DNA of 64,000 bases, taken from Abelmoschus esculentus. Its lineage: Eukaryota; Streptophyta; Magnoliopsida; Malvales; Malvaceae. Of the stretch, positions 36,856 through 50,000 are shown in pieces; the stretch's first letter is position 1, and each line of letters begins with the position of its first letter. The stretch lies in NCBI GenBank assembly GCA_035048815.1, contig JAUCBN010000006.1, forward strand, positions 22,149,001 through 22,213,000. Direction: 5' to 3'. Made by a program: the position numbers and the translations under genes. The notes beneath the pieces were generated by a model. It saw nothing but the letters and a program-made list of their open reading frames with translations. It was not told where the DNA came from and searched no databases.

Positions 36856-39800
36856 AGATTTTGTACGAACAGGCATCCATTGATCGGAATCTCTCCGGGA
36901 CTCTTCTTCTGACCACCTAGCCCATGTCAAGGTGTCTTTAACCTCACCACCGGCCTCGGCATCAACATCAATGCCTAGCTGTTTCAGCAATGCTTCTGTG
37001 TCATCTTCTTGCTCAATATCTTCATTCTCAATTTTTTTCATGGAAATCCTCAGCTGCTGCCTCATCATGAGCAACATTTTCAAGACTTGTGCTGGTTTCT
37101 TTACATTTGGATAATGGTTCCGACCAACCAGTCCAACCACCCGCATCATTCTTATCTGAACTCTCTTCTTTTATAACTTGCTGCCTATTTTCTTCTTCCT
37201 TCTCCAACCATATGGACCAACCAAGAGCCCCCTCTTCCCCAACTCTTGCACCATCACTATCCCAGAAGTGCTTAAACAGCCTATGCTTACTATGCTCATT
37301 CAATGATAGAGAAGGACAAAACAAGGTGAACTCAATTTCAGATTGAAATAAAGCAGTGGCTAATTCCTGGTGACCAGCCTGCCACTCAAGCCTACAAAGG
37401 GAAATAAATATATCAACCAGACCAAGCTCCAAATGAACCATAGCAGAATCTGTGGGTTTACTAGCTTCATGAATCTGCATGAAATTGACCACGCATAAAC
37501 ACTAAGATAAAGAAACTTGTCTAACTTTGAACAGTTTTTTAGCAATCTCAAATTCCTTATAACATAAACAACAGGAAGGGAAGGGAAATCAACTGCTGAC
37601 TAAAGATTTCTATGCCATATCAACCAACAGTACCAATAAGAGCCTGAACAACAAAATGATAAATAGGTTGTTGTTGTATTATGGAACTGCAGTTGACATT
37701 ACATTGAGATGAGTATTCCCAATAAGTTCACAGCATAGTCATCAAGCAACAACACTTGAGAGTTATCAGCCTTTCTGAGGAGCGACAACTTCTCAGTACA
37801 CAAGTTTGAGGAGATTTGGATGGTATGGATCAATTGAAGTTTGCTGATAGTTCATTTGTTTGGTTCCTACAATTTATGCTAGCCAGGATTATGCAAATTT
37901 TAAATTTGAATGAGATTAAAGGGACAAGTCAAATGTCATAAACCAACATGAGGAATGATCAATTTTGAACAGATTTTTTATGCAAGTGAAATAGCATAGG
38001 ACAACTTTTAATATCATTTATCATGTAATGTAACAAACTGGAAGCCTTTATCTCCAAGTAAAAACATGTTATTTCCTGCAATTTCTATATATAAAAAAAT
38101 AAGGTTACCCAACTAATATATTCAATGAAAGATATCAAGTCATAAACTCCAAGACATCAACTTATAAATTATTCGTTATAGGCAGTTGTCTCAACACATG
38201 AGATACGGTGATATCCTATTATTTTGTACTGAATTAGTTGTCAACTTGTATTGTCAGTTCAGAACTGGACTTCTAATCAAACTAATAAAAAAAATCAATG
38301 CAGTTATAAATATGTATTCATATAGATTCATAACATACATACACTGGGCATTACTTGACTACTTGAGAAAGAAAATATTGTTCACCACTAATTCCAGAGA
38401 AACAAGGTAAAAATAAAATAAAATGCACTAGATTAAGAACCTGTCTAAACTGCTTGTTGCAGGTAGAAGATAGAGCTTGGATTGCATGTGCGTACATTTT
38501 TCTCACATCTGAAACTTTAAATCTGGAGAACTCCCCTTCAACAACATGCAAAAATTCTCTCCACAGCATATAACTCCCAGAATGCTGCATAAGCACATTT
38601 TCCCATCTGCCAATCAACACATCAGTATTATCTCTTTTTTGGTAGGCCCTCATTAGACAAAGCAAGATTTGTTCGTTGTCCGGATTAAGCTCAGTAGCCT
38701 TCTCAAGTATGCTAATCTTCTTCTCAAGGGTCTGTAAGCGAACACCTTTCTGTCGTTGCATACTCGCAACCTTGTCCTGGAACTCTGCAAAGGCAAGCCA
38801 TGCCTTTTCATCATGGGGATGCTCCCTAGTTAATTTGTTGAATTCTCGTGTTTTCCGTAGCACTTCATCCTCCCAAGATTCATCAATGAATGAATTGTTT
38901 GAGATAGAACTTTCTTCGCCACGATGAGGAGATGATTGAATATCTGATAAAGGAATGAAATCAGCAGGAACTACATCGGAAGAGTTTCTTGGGGCATAAC
39001 GACGAAATCGCTTTAAGTCCTTATGATGTTCAAGTGCAGCATTGTTGGGAGACCAGTATCGACCAGCAGACTTTAGCTTAGGATCCAAAGCATCAATATC
39101 AGCATCCTTATCATATGTTGAAAACCTGTGAGTCCGGCCGAACATAAATCCAGATAATTGTTCAGGATTTTTAAGTCTATAGCGCGGAACATCCATCCTG
39201 CAGTAGAGTAATGATAGACAACCAATTCAGAACATTTCAGATTAAAGCAATTTAAGTGTGACGGGAAACCAAGGAAACTGTTAGAACACTTTGCCTATGT
39301 TTTTCATCAGAATAGACTTTGGTTGAGTATTATGAAACAAAATAAGTTGAATAGGAGATAGCAGAAACAATGAAGTAGAAACAACTAAGTCAAAAAAGAA
39401 ATGCCAAATACGCAGAGGTTAAAGAAATATCTGATTTCCGTATTATCCATGTGCTCTATATAATTAAATGTGTATTCATTTTACAAAAACAAAATGAAAT
39501 ATTAACCTGAGAAATAACTAAGTGGCTAGAGTAACAAAGACTAAAGAATGATGAATGGAAAAGAGGAAGAGAACCTGTAGAGAGAGCCGTAGGCCAAGTT
39601 ATCAGGATCTGGATGAGAATCAAAATAATAATCACTGGAATGAGAGGTATTGGATTTGTATTTGGATAAGGAATCACCAATTTCTTTTGAAATCTTTCTC
39701 TTCTTGCTCCTCCTCTTACTTCTTTTCTTCTTTTTTCTCTCATCGGAATCTGCTCCATCGGAATCTTCTCCTTGTTCTTCCTCCTCCTCCTCAAGTAGCT

Positions 39801-40086
39801 CGTAAGAATGATGGGCCTTCCCCTGCTGCTGTTGCTTAGCTTCGTTTTCTTCTTCTTCCTCTTCCTCTTCTTCTTCTTCAACGTTGAGGGAGCGGGAAAG
39901 AGAGGAAACGGCGTCGTTGATGAGGGAAAGATCGGCAGTAAAGCTAGGGTTGGAAAGCCATCGGGGGACGCTACCAGTAGTAGTAGTAGTCGTAACTGTA
40001 GAAGCGGCGGCGGGAAAGAGAGGAAACAGAGAAGGATTTGTTTGTTGGTCGTCGACTGGGTCGCCGTTTCCCTCCATCTTTACCAT
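29405..40086 (-). CDS. NRDE2: NRDE2 homologue with a one-base frameshift in exon 3
   Basis: Ten exons, right to left: 40086-39575, 39197-38441, 37474-36855, 35505-35334, 34542-34182, 33066-32956, 32317-31966, 31020-30795, 30278-30057, 29555-29405. Phases close only if one base is removed from exon 3; the product would be about 1,160 residues. The N-terminus has long Glu runs and a Lys/Arg-rich stretch. The conserved DVPRYRLKNPEQ..FGRTHRFSTYD segment and GRYWSPNNAALE follow, then HAT/TPR-like helical repeats (DEKAWLAFAEFQDK, ELNPDNEQILLCLMRAYQK). NRDE-2 proteins act in the nucleus in RNA silencing and, in animals, bind the MTR4 exosome helicase. The start could also be the ATG at 40077. The T7 at 37032-37038 (A7 in the mRNA) shifts the frame to TGA at 37028-37030, leaving 571 residues. 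It is divergent from the DYRK gene. Confidence 0.88.
36806..36853. repeat. Compound (TG)n(AG)n microsatellite at a splice donor
   Basis: (TG)8 at 36806-36822 passes into (AG)15 at 36823-36853. On the transcribed strand the intron after NRDE2 exon 3 starts directly with GTCTCTCT, so the repeat forms the 5' splice site context. Confidence 0.85.
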
Positions 40087-40868
40087 TCCTATTCTCGTTT
40101 CATGTCACCTCCACGATGCTTCTAAAACATAGACAACAAGAGTTCGATTAAAATGAATCCTAAAATATAAGGTTAAAGTATGTTTCAGATTAAATAGATG
40201 TTTAAATTAGGGAGAAAAAAAAAAGTAGCTTGTCCTGTTAAAAAATTTGTTAAACAATAGAAATATAAGACATATCATTATTAAATATTTTTAGAAATGT
40301 TATTATTTTTTAAATAAATTAAAAACTTTAGAATATCTTAAGTTTTTTAAATAATTTTAAAATAACCTTCGAAATTTTATTTTTTAATTCGGTTATTTTC
40401 TAGGTATTATTGTATTTTTAACATGAAATAAAGTAGGTTTTTTTATTGAATGACCGATAAATCGTATTATTATTTATTATGTTAGTGAAATATTTTAATG
40501 AATTATTTAATGGTTTTGAATTTTATACATCGTGGATTAATTTCTGACAATAAAATAATATAATAATTAATCATGATTGTCCAACAACGAATGTAATGGG
40601 TTGTGATGCGATAACAATAAAATTAACCAAAGTCCAAATTTAATTTTTGGCATAAAAGATTTTAAATTTATAAATTAATCTAAAATTATTTTAATTTTGT
40701 TATATTTTAAATATAATTTCAGAATCTTAAGAAACCAGCACCAAAACATCAGATGTAACATATATCTAACGGGTAACATGCAGCTACCCCAAAGATTATA
40801 TTTTCTTTTAAAAGTGGAATATATTTGATTAAATAAAATGTTATTTAAGTTAACATATACTTTTAACC

Positions 40869-40873
<5 letters not shown>

Positions 40874-40912
<39 letters not shown>
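40874..40912. repeat. (TAA)n microsatellite
   Basis: About thirteen uninterrupted TAA units. Confidence 0.9.
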
Positions 40913-42597
40913 CTAAATAAATAAAATAATAAATCATTATTATAATAACATATTGTTATTTGAACATTTAACCTATATATAACAATAATAATAAAATAAA
41001 ATAACACATTTTTATTATAATAACATATCGATATTTAAATTTTTACCCAATACTTTAAAACATGAATTAAAATATAATTTTTATGTAAAAAACATGTCGC
41101 AATGTTAAGTATTGATTTAAACTAAATGCTACTTAATACTTATATATAATATATTTAACATTTTTTTATTATCAAATGTGTATTATTTTATGTTAATAAA
41201 ATTAAGGTTTGTGTTTAAATCTTGTTTAATTAAAACTTAACTCATATTTGTGTTTAACGTAGGCTATATTTATTAAATAAACTGAAATACTTTTATTTTA
41301 AGTTTAACTTTTTTTCTATTGTGATTAGTTTAATTAAAATACGTTTTTGCAGCAAAAATTCTAATATAAACATTATTGAAAGTACTTCAAATTTAAAAAT
41401 AATAATGCAGATAAAATACAAAATTATTAATAAAAAATGTATTTAACGGAGAAGAAGAGCCGTCCAACATGGTGTAGATGCGCTCAGCACAAATCCCGAG
41501 GCATAACCCTTCAAACTCAAAGATTTATCTTTATTTGGCTTAATTCGTAAATTAGTCCCTGAAATAGTGATGTTTTCTCATTTTGTACCTTAAACTACAT
41601 TCTCTCCCAGTTTGCCCCCAAAAGCACATGGGTCCAATAAGAAGTTACCGCCGCATGTCACATTTTTATTGACCGTTTTTTTATTCTGGATAATATAGGA
41701 AACATTATAGCTTAGGGGTAATTAGGGCCAAAACTAAATTAGGGTACACAATGAAAAATATTATTTTATAAAAAATATATTTTTATTATAAAATAATATT
41801 CTTTTATACATTATTAAAGAATATATTACTAATTAGATAATTTTAACAAAAAAACATAAATTAATACTATTACTTAATATATTTTGCACATATCACTATT
41901 AAATAATGTTTAATTGACAATTTTAATAATTTTATATGAAAATTTTTTATTTCGTTTAAATAAGTTTAAAAAAATTAAAAAATTTCTTATAAATTTTTTA
42001 AAAATTAAATTACTAATTAAATATCATTTATTGATGATATATGAAAAATATATTAAATAAAAATATCAATTTCATTTTTTCATTATAGATATTTAATGAT
42101 ATCAATATAAGAGACTTAATTTATAAATAATAAAAGTTGAATGATATAATTTGATTAAATTAAAGGTTTATGATGTAAATGAAAGTGAATGTTAAGTTTA
42201 GTAATGTAAAATATAAATTACTCTGGTTAATCGCCCAACATTTTTTTTTTATTTTGGTTACTGAAACAAAAATATAAAATGATTAATATAATTACGTTGT
42301 TTATATTTTAGTCATCCACGTTAGATTTTATTTTCAGTTTAGTCGCTAACATTAAATTTTTATTTTTATTTTAGTCATCATCTTATATTTTATTTTTAAC
42401 TAAATCACTCATCTTAAACTTTATTTTAATCATTGTCACTCACATAAAAATTAGATATAACTAGGTAGGTCTTTGAGTCAGGTTAGTAAAAAATTTTGTC
42501 CATGACCCATTAAACTTGAGAAGTCCAAAATATCACTAATATTAAAGCTTGATAAAATGGCATCAAGTTGAACATAGTTAATATGGTTCGTGTTGTA

Positions 42598-42790
42598 AAG
42601 ATATTGACTCGATAAATCTTTATATAATTAGGGACAAAGTCAGGATTTAGGGGTAAAGAGGGCAAAATATAAATATTTAGAAGTAGAGGACAAATTCATA
42701 AAAAATAATAATTTTAAAAAAATTTAAATAAAAAGACAAAATTAAAAAAAATCTTTAAGGTGAAGGGCGATTGCAGCCTCGATGCACAAT
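42598..42790 (+). repeat. Dispersed repeat family R1, copy 2
   Basis: Shares GGACAAAGTCAGGATTTAGG, AAATATAAATATTTAGAAGTA, GGACAAATTCATAAAAAAT and AAGGTGAAGGGCGATTGCAG-like blocks with the copies near 23.03 and 61.36 kb. Confidence 0.6.
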
Positions 42791-43200
42791 CAAAATTTGA
42801 TGAAAAAGATTTAAACATCTCTCGTTAGATCCCATGATATTAGATAATTAGTATGATTATGCTGAACTGTTCAATATGCAGCCTTGCTTACAAAAATTAA
42901 TGGGAAGGACTAAAATGCAAACAATGTCTACAATGATGACCAATTTGCAATTTTTTACTTTAAGGACTAAAATGAAAAAATTCGAAAGTCAGGTGACTAA
43001 CCGTGTAGTTTACCCTGTATCACTTGCCATGGCAGGCCCGAGAGAAATTGCAGGCCAAGAATCAACACTATAATATAACAAAGCACCCAACCTGACGATA
43101 GGAAAACGAAAAATAAATAAAAATAAAAAAATTAGAGAAATGGCGGACATAAGAAAGATCCCATTGTAATTTTTTTTAAATGTGAAGTATGATTGTGGAA

Positions 43201-44013
43201 TCCAAAGCGAACAACAGAGATTGGTGTTACTGTTCTTCGTCGTCGATCTGTAAGTTCTTCCTCATTATTTGAATCCTTTGTACGATTTGTGGCTTCTTCA
43301 ATTCAAATTTGAATATCCGTTTTTAAAGTTATCTGGGAATTTCTAGGGTTTTTGGTCTGAGCTCAGAATCTTATCATCCTTCGATTTGATTCACGAGCTT
43401 GGTGATATCTGTGGCTGTTTTTCCCCTTAAACAATTCTGAGAAAATGTAAAAAAAAAAAATCGAAATAAGGGGATTTTTAAACGGGAAAAAGGGGGAAAA
43501 AGTTCACTCCAGTTATATGGAAAAAAGAGTTAGAAACGTATGATTCAGATTATATTTTCTTAGTTATTGAAGTTAGCCCTAGTAAGGATTAACACTTAAG
43601 AAATCAGTCACCGTGTCCCTTATTTTCAAGTTTGCTAACAATCTCAGTTTTGTTTCGTGGGATTTCAGTTGTAACTTTACCTGTATTTTTTATTGGGAAG
43701 TAGATTGGTACCCTAAACCTGACCAAAAAAAAGCCTGCTAGCTTGTTCATCTCGGTTACTTACATCTTTCAATTTTCTCATCTCTGCAAGTTTTCTTACA
43801 TTTGAATTTAAAGGAAATGAAAAAACTAAATGCTTCCAAATTTTGTTATTTCTTTCCACTGAAGTTAGTTTTCTTACACTAAAAAGAGCTTTTGAAGCTG
43901 ACACCTTTTTAACTTCCATCTGGACGAAATAGACCTTTCGTCTCTTTTGTTTGGATATTTTCAGGTTTAGGTTCTTCCTTCTAGTATTGTGTCGAGATAT
44001 ATTGCATTTCATA
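43201..44013 (+). promoter_or_regulatory. DYRK gene 5' UTR with leader intron
   Basis: A short leader at about 43201-43249 ends TCGTCGATCT before GTAAGTTC. An acceptor TATTTTCAG|GTTTAGG starts the next exon at 43965, 49 bases before the ATG. The predicted leader intron is about 43250-43964. Confidence 0.6.
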
Positions 44014-47000
44014 ATGACAGAACCAAGCTCAGCTGATTTGGTACTGGAGTTTTTGAGGAGAAATCGCTTTACAAGAGCTGAGGCAGCTTTGCTTAGTGAA
44101 CTTGGTAACCGCCCTGATTTAAATGGATTCTGCCAGAAACTTACCCACAAGGAGGACACTGGCAAGGTACTAGAAGAAGAAAACAGGGAAAAAGTAGCTG
44201 GTGAAAGTCATGGTTTGGGTTCTCGAAACAGTGGTGAGGTCTCTAAGGAACTTATAGTGAAAGAGATTGAGTGTGCGGCTGGCAGAAATGGGTCTGAAAG
44301 CCAATGGAGGAATGCTGCTTCTACTGGGGACTCTAACAAACCCAATGAAGCAAGAGTGACAAGTGATAAGAGTTTTTCATTGTCTAAAAATTCAGAGGAT
44401 GCTGCACTCAATTCACAGTCCTGGAAGTTAAATGCCAGCAATGGTCCTGATCTGTTAAAAAATGATGGTATATTTAGTATCCCCAGCTTTTCAGACTTAG
44501 AGAAACCAGATCAGTCAAGATATTGTATGTCTGAAGCTCCTGACATTCATAAAGGCAATGTTAAATCTGGAGGAGAGATTTCCTTTCCGGTTGAAACTAA
44601 AATTTCCTGGCTTGGAAATACTAGCAAAGCTAATTTAGATTCCAAGTATGACAAGTTCCATACCAGTGAAACTAAGGAGCTTGATCAGCAATTTAAGACT
44701 AGCAGTGCATACTTGAAGGAAAACTTTGCTGATAACAGCAGATGGCCTAGAACTGAGGAACACAGTAGTTCATCTTCAGAGATATGGAAAGATTGTTCTG
44801 TCAATACTGTTTTTCCATTCCCTAAGGGGGATGTATCAATCGTTAATAATGCTACTAATGATCCGGATAAGAGAGGAGGAAAGCAAAAAGCAGATGTGCT
44901 TGATATCAGAGCAGCAATTAAAGAACAGGTGGATGAGGTTGGGAGGGCTCTATTCTTTGGGAAGTCTCAAGGCAATGCTGAGCAAAATGGTATATGTGGA
45001 TTGACCTTCCCTCTTGCCTATGATGACCAAAAGGAAGAGTTTCCTAGGTTGCCTCCAGTTAAACTCAAGTCAGATGAGAAGTCCTTAAATGTTAGCTGGG
45101 AGGAAAAATACGAGCGTGATGGCCCAGGTGCAAAGCTCATTACTGCTGACAATACCTTCCTTATAGGGTCCTATTTGGATGTTCCCATCGGGCAAGAGAT
45201 AAATGCTTCAGGTTAGCTGATGATTTGTGCCCACAGAGATATTTGATTTTTGTTTCACTTAAACTAATGACTGCAATTTTTTCTTCATAATCTAGACTTT
45301 ATTTTTTTCTACTCTTTCCTTTTCCTTGATTTTGGTTTCGTTTTACCTTCTTGTAGGATATATGTTTGTATGTCGTATTCCCTTGAATATACACGTTCTT
45401 TGTCTAAAACTTAGAGAGATGTCTAATTCATTGTGGTAAAAATCTTTCTTAACTTGAAAATTTGCCATCTAGCTATAGGTGGCAAAGCATCATTGGGGAC
45501 CTATGTAAACTTTATGTTGATATATGTCTTCTAAGATGAAATCATACTTTGTCGTCACGAATTCTAAGATATCTCGTATGAGGTTTATCATTTTTCTGTT
45601 GTCAAGTAAGTGCTTATGTTTCTATTGCTGTTTGTTCACTTTGAAAATATCATTGTTTTTCTAGTTTTTATAACAGATAATATCAGGTTGAATTTTTGTG
45701 AAGCCTGGGTGAACTTGACAAGTAAAATAAATAAATCGCATGAAGATAGCTTACCTTGAAAGGTCAAATATCCAAAATATATTGTACTACTAGACTTATA
45801 ATTCGAGATTGGATAATAGTTAAAGAGTAGCTGTATTTTGAGTTGTGCATAAACACTGGAATTATTTAGTTACTTTAGAACTTCTAACTTGAATCTTTTG
45901 GACAAACTATAAAAAAAATATAATAGTTAATTACATAATTGCCATGGGCCAGTGAGGGAATGAGAACTTTAGAAAGTGCCTGTTCTTGTTAGAAAGGGCA
46001 GAGGCGATGAAATTATTTTTTCGATTGGGTTTCTAATATGAGAGGTTTGGCAATGTAGCCAATCAGGAAATTCTAGTTTTAGGAATTATTAGCCTGCCAG
46101 ATAATGGGTACTTTAAACTTTCAATCCGAATATTAACACAAAGGTTGAATTTGATAGCTAACTGATATTATGTTGAGGTGGCAAATGAGTGAGTTCAGGT
46201 CCGATGCTTCAGGTCCATGCTCTTATGCAACCATTTTAACATGATTTTCGCAATATATCAGCTCCAGGCTCTCTATCCTTTTAGGTTTGTGCCTCTCCTA
46301 GTTAACATTTTTTTGTCACCTCAAGTATTATGATATCTGAGAGGATACTGTAGGAACAAAGCCAAGTGTATGGTAGGTTTCAAACTACTGTTAAAATTGT
46401 CAAGGGAAAGGAATAAAAGCTTTTTTTTAATGTACTCGCCTATGCCTCACTTGATATTTTCAAATTTTTTGAATTACCATGGAAAATTGCGTGCGCGCGT
46501 GTGTATGGGGGGGATATAGGAGGTGCAAGGAAGCCTTACCACATGGGCCCGGAATCACTAGGCTGAAAAAGTGCATTATTGTTGGTTGATTAATAACTCT
46601 TGTTTTTGGGCCTAAAATATAGCCAAATTGCCCGATGGAAGATCTTAAATAGACATTTAGCAATATTCATATTTCTGGAATTATCAAGATAACTATGTAG
46701 TTAAAACTGAAAATAGAAATACTTAAACTGAAAAACCTGAATATTTCATAACAATTATTCCAACTTATATAGGGTCCTAATCAGCTTAGCAACTAATAAA
46801 ATAGATAAATGTTCTTGAGATTTACCTGTGCCTGCATACAGTTATGATGAAGAGAAGCTGCACTGAAACAATGCTAGGTTTGCTTGGAACTTGATCTTTA
46901 TTTTTCTATACTCAAGTTTGACGTACGTAAGCTCGTTGAACTATGCTTACTTAGAATTGGCCCAAATAAGAAGCTCAGAATTCGTTTGAGGCATGAGCAT

Positions 47001-50000
47001 ATGCACCTAATAAATATTATACTAAATCAATTATATAAAATACTTTAAAATATGTAAGTGTTCAAAAGCATGATGCTTGACCTCAGCTTGACAATTGAGT
47101 ACAATCAGCTTGAGTATTGATAAAGTAAAACCAGGGTAGCTGACAAATAGCCTGACTCAAATTTGATACCTCTTAAATTCAAAATAAGCTCTTTTCTTCT
47201 TCATCTTCTCCTTCTTGGAAGATTATTTTATCACACTAAACATGATAAATGCATTTATGGTCACTACCTACATACTGCCAATGGTTCAAGTTGTATATTT
47301 CCTCCCAATTGTAGATTTATTTTGCATGCTTAAACTTTTGCAATTTAGATCTAGATGTCAGTGAAAGGATTCAAGTCATTGCATTCTCTAGTTCTTTAGG
47401 GTAGGATGCTAAGCTTTGTCTGGCACTTACCTATTAAGTTATTACCTAGAAATATTTGTATACTGTTAAGAGCATCTATGATTTCTCTCAAACTCTGCTA
47501 GTAATACTTGAAAATTTTGTTTATGATGGCCCAGGTGGGAAAAGGAATGCAGGAGGTAGTTGGCTTTCTGTGAGTCAGGGCATTACAGAAGATGCATCTG
47601 ATCTGGTTTCTGGTTTTGCTACCATTGGTGATGGATTAAGTGAATCTGTTGATTACCCAAATGAGTATTGGGACTCTGATGAATATGACGACGACGATGA
47701 TGTTGGATATATGAGGCAACCTATTGAAGATGAAGCCTGGTTTCTGGCTCATGAAATTGATTATCCTAGTGACAATGAGAAGGGGACTGGGCATGGGAGT
47801 GTTCGGGATCCACAAGAAAGAGGTCAAAACAAGGATGACGATGAGGATCAATCATTTGCGGAAGAGGATTCTTACTTCTCCGGCGAGAGGTATCTCCAGG
47901 CAAAGAATGTTGCACCTGTTTCTGGTTCTGATGATCCTATAGGCCTGCGTGTAACTGAAATGTATGACAGGACTCATGAGAATGATTTAATTGCCCAATA
48001 TGATGGACAGTTAATGGATGAAGAGGAGCTTAATTTGATGCGTGCTGAACCTGTTTGGCAGGGATTTGTCACACAGACAGATGAACTTATCATGCTGGGG
48101 GATGGAAAAGTTTTCAAAGAGTGTGGTAGATCTCAGCTGGCTGATATTCACATAGATAATGATCAGCATGGTTCAGTTAGGTCAATTGGTGTGGGAATCA
48201 GCAGTGATACTGCTGATTTCGGCAGTGGAGTACATAAACGTTTGGTTGCAGGTAGTAGCGAAGGGGATTTAGAATATTTTCAAGACCATGATGGTTCTAT
48301 TGGTGGTTCTCGACAAAGTCATCACGAAACAGAAAGGAAATATATTGATAAATCAATTAGTGATAAAAGGAAAACAGGAAAAAATGATTCTAATAAGTAT
48401 GCTACTGGGAATGATAAAGATCTGAACGCCCAGGTGAAAAATCCTGCAGATGGGGGATTTTCTTTTCCTCCCCCATTAAGAGATGGGCAGAAGGTGCAGG
48501 CTGGTCCAAGTAAGTCTTTATGGTCAAGTAACTGCAATGCCACTGGCGAAGAACACGATGACTATTTGACTGCTTTGATGGGGTCTGATGATATGCTTGC
48601 TACATGGCGGCGCAAAAGTAGTGACTCTTCAACTGCCAAAAGTTCTAGAGATGAAGATGATGCCAATGCTGTAAGATCAGCAAATTCTAGTCCTTCAACT
48701 CTCTCTAATTATGGTTATAGTGAACAAAAGCAGACCAAGATATTAGAGGATGAGAAAATTAGTGGCACGAGGGAAGAGGATCTTGGGGCATCACTTGAAG
48801 ATGAAGAGGCTGCTGCCGTCCAAGAGCAAGTGAGACAGATTAAAGCACAGGAGGAGGAATTTGAGACCTTTGATCTAAAGATTGTGCATAGAAAAAACAG
48901 GCATGTCTTATCTTAGAAACAAATTGTAATTGTAATTTATGTTTTGTTCTTTCACTACACAATACACACGCATTGTGATATCAAGTATCCTTGAACCTCG
49001 CTGGTGGTTATCTCCATGAACTATGCTTGAGGTTGGAGAGCCAAAACTGGTGGAAAGCATCCTTATTTTTTTACCGACTAACAAAACTCTTTGAAGATTA
49101 ATATGTTTTATGCAAAGTAGTGCTTTGTGTCAAGCAGAAAGGATGTAGAGCATCTATTAACTAATTAGATGACCAGTTCTCATTTTCCCTACTTTTTCCT
49201 TTACCAAGTATTTACCCAAGCTCATGTTTTACTTTTTTCAGCCTAAATTTGTTTACATAATTCTTCATTGGAACTTTTGTTTTTCCTTTACTTCTTTTTC
49301 CTGTTTTTAGATTTTGAGATAGCATCTGACTTGTGAAAGTATTGACTTGTGACTTGATCCCTATGTGGCTGATGGCAATCATCGTGTGAGCAAAAAAGGA
49401 AAGAAAAGAAAACATGTTGAGTATTTCAGGAAAATCATGTTTTTGTTATTGATGAGGCATACGTAGGTTTATAACTTTTTTTTTTACTTTAACAACCTAT
49501 GACATATTTCTGGAATTTTTACTTGCCTGATGGTATTTCTTTAGTATAACTTATATTGAATGCCTTTTGTTTTGCCTTCAGCTATTGAGAACCAGTTTTC
49601 TTACATAAGTCCTCTTTTTTTTCTTCTCAGAACTGGATTTGAGGAGGATAAGAATTTCCATGTTGTTCTAAATTCTGTTATTGCCGGGCGCTATCATGTT
49701 ACCGAGTATCTCGGATCAGCTGCATTTAGTAAAGCTATACAAGCTCATGACCTGCACACAGGCATGGATGTCTGTGTGAAAATTATAAAGAACAACAAGG
49801 ATTTTTTTGACCAAAGCCTTGATGAGATTAAGCTTCTCAAGTATGTTAACAAACACGATCCAGCAGATAAACATCACATTCTCCGATTGTACGATTACTT
49901 TTACTACCGAGTAAGTGAATGCAGGCATGCTCATGGTATTTTGTGCTCTACTCCTAGTTCTTTTGTGTCTCTATGATATACATATTTATTGGGGACCTTG

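Larger units (their letters stand above)
40087..43200. other. Intergenic region between divergent NRDE2 and DYRK genes
   Basis: Very AT-rich. It contains a (TAA)n microsatellite at 40874-40912, an R1 repeat (42598-42790), and a stretch at about 42220-43020 whose ends (GGTTAATCGCC and GGTGACTAACCG) loosely mirror each other and may be a decayed foldback element. The promoters of the two genes should lie at its ends. Confidence 0.5.

Noticed and set aside
39456..40125. Several frames of up to 141 codons in both strands around the NRDE2 start
   Set aside because: They arise from the GAA/TTC-rich repeat that encodes the NRDE2 Glu runs; only the NRDE2 frame splices into conserved sequence.
43951..44013. 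Upstream in-frame ATG for the DYRK kinase (MDIFRFRF...)
   Set aside because: It lies before the strong acceptor at 43964, so it is intronic, and the extra residues do not resemble the family start.
47456..47534. Upstream part of the long frame ending at 48916, as a separate gene start
   Set aside because: It is the end of intron 1 of the DYRK gene read through; the acceptor at 47534 (GGCCCAG|GTGGG) restores the frame with exon 1.
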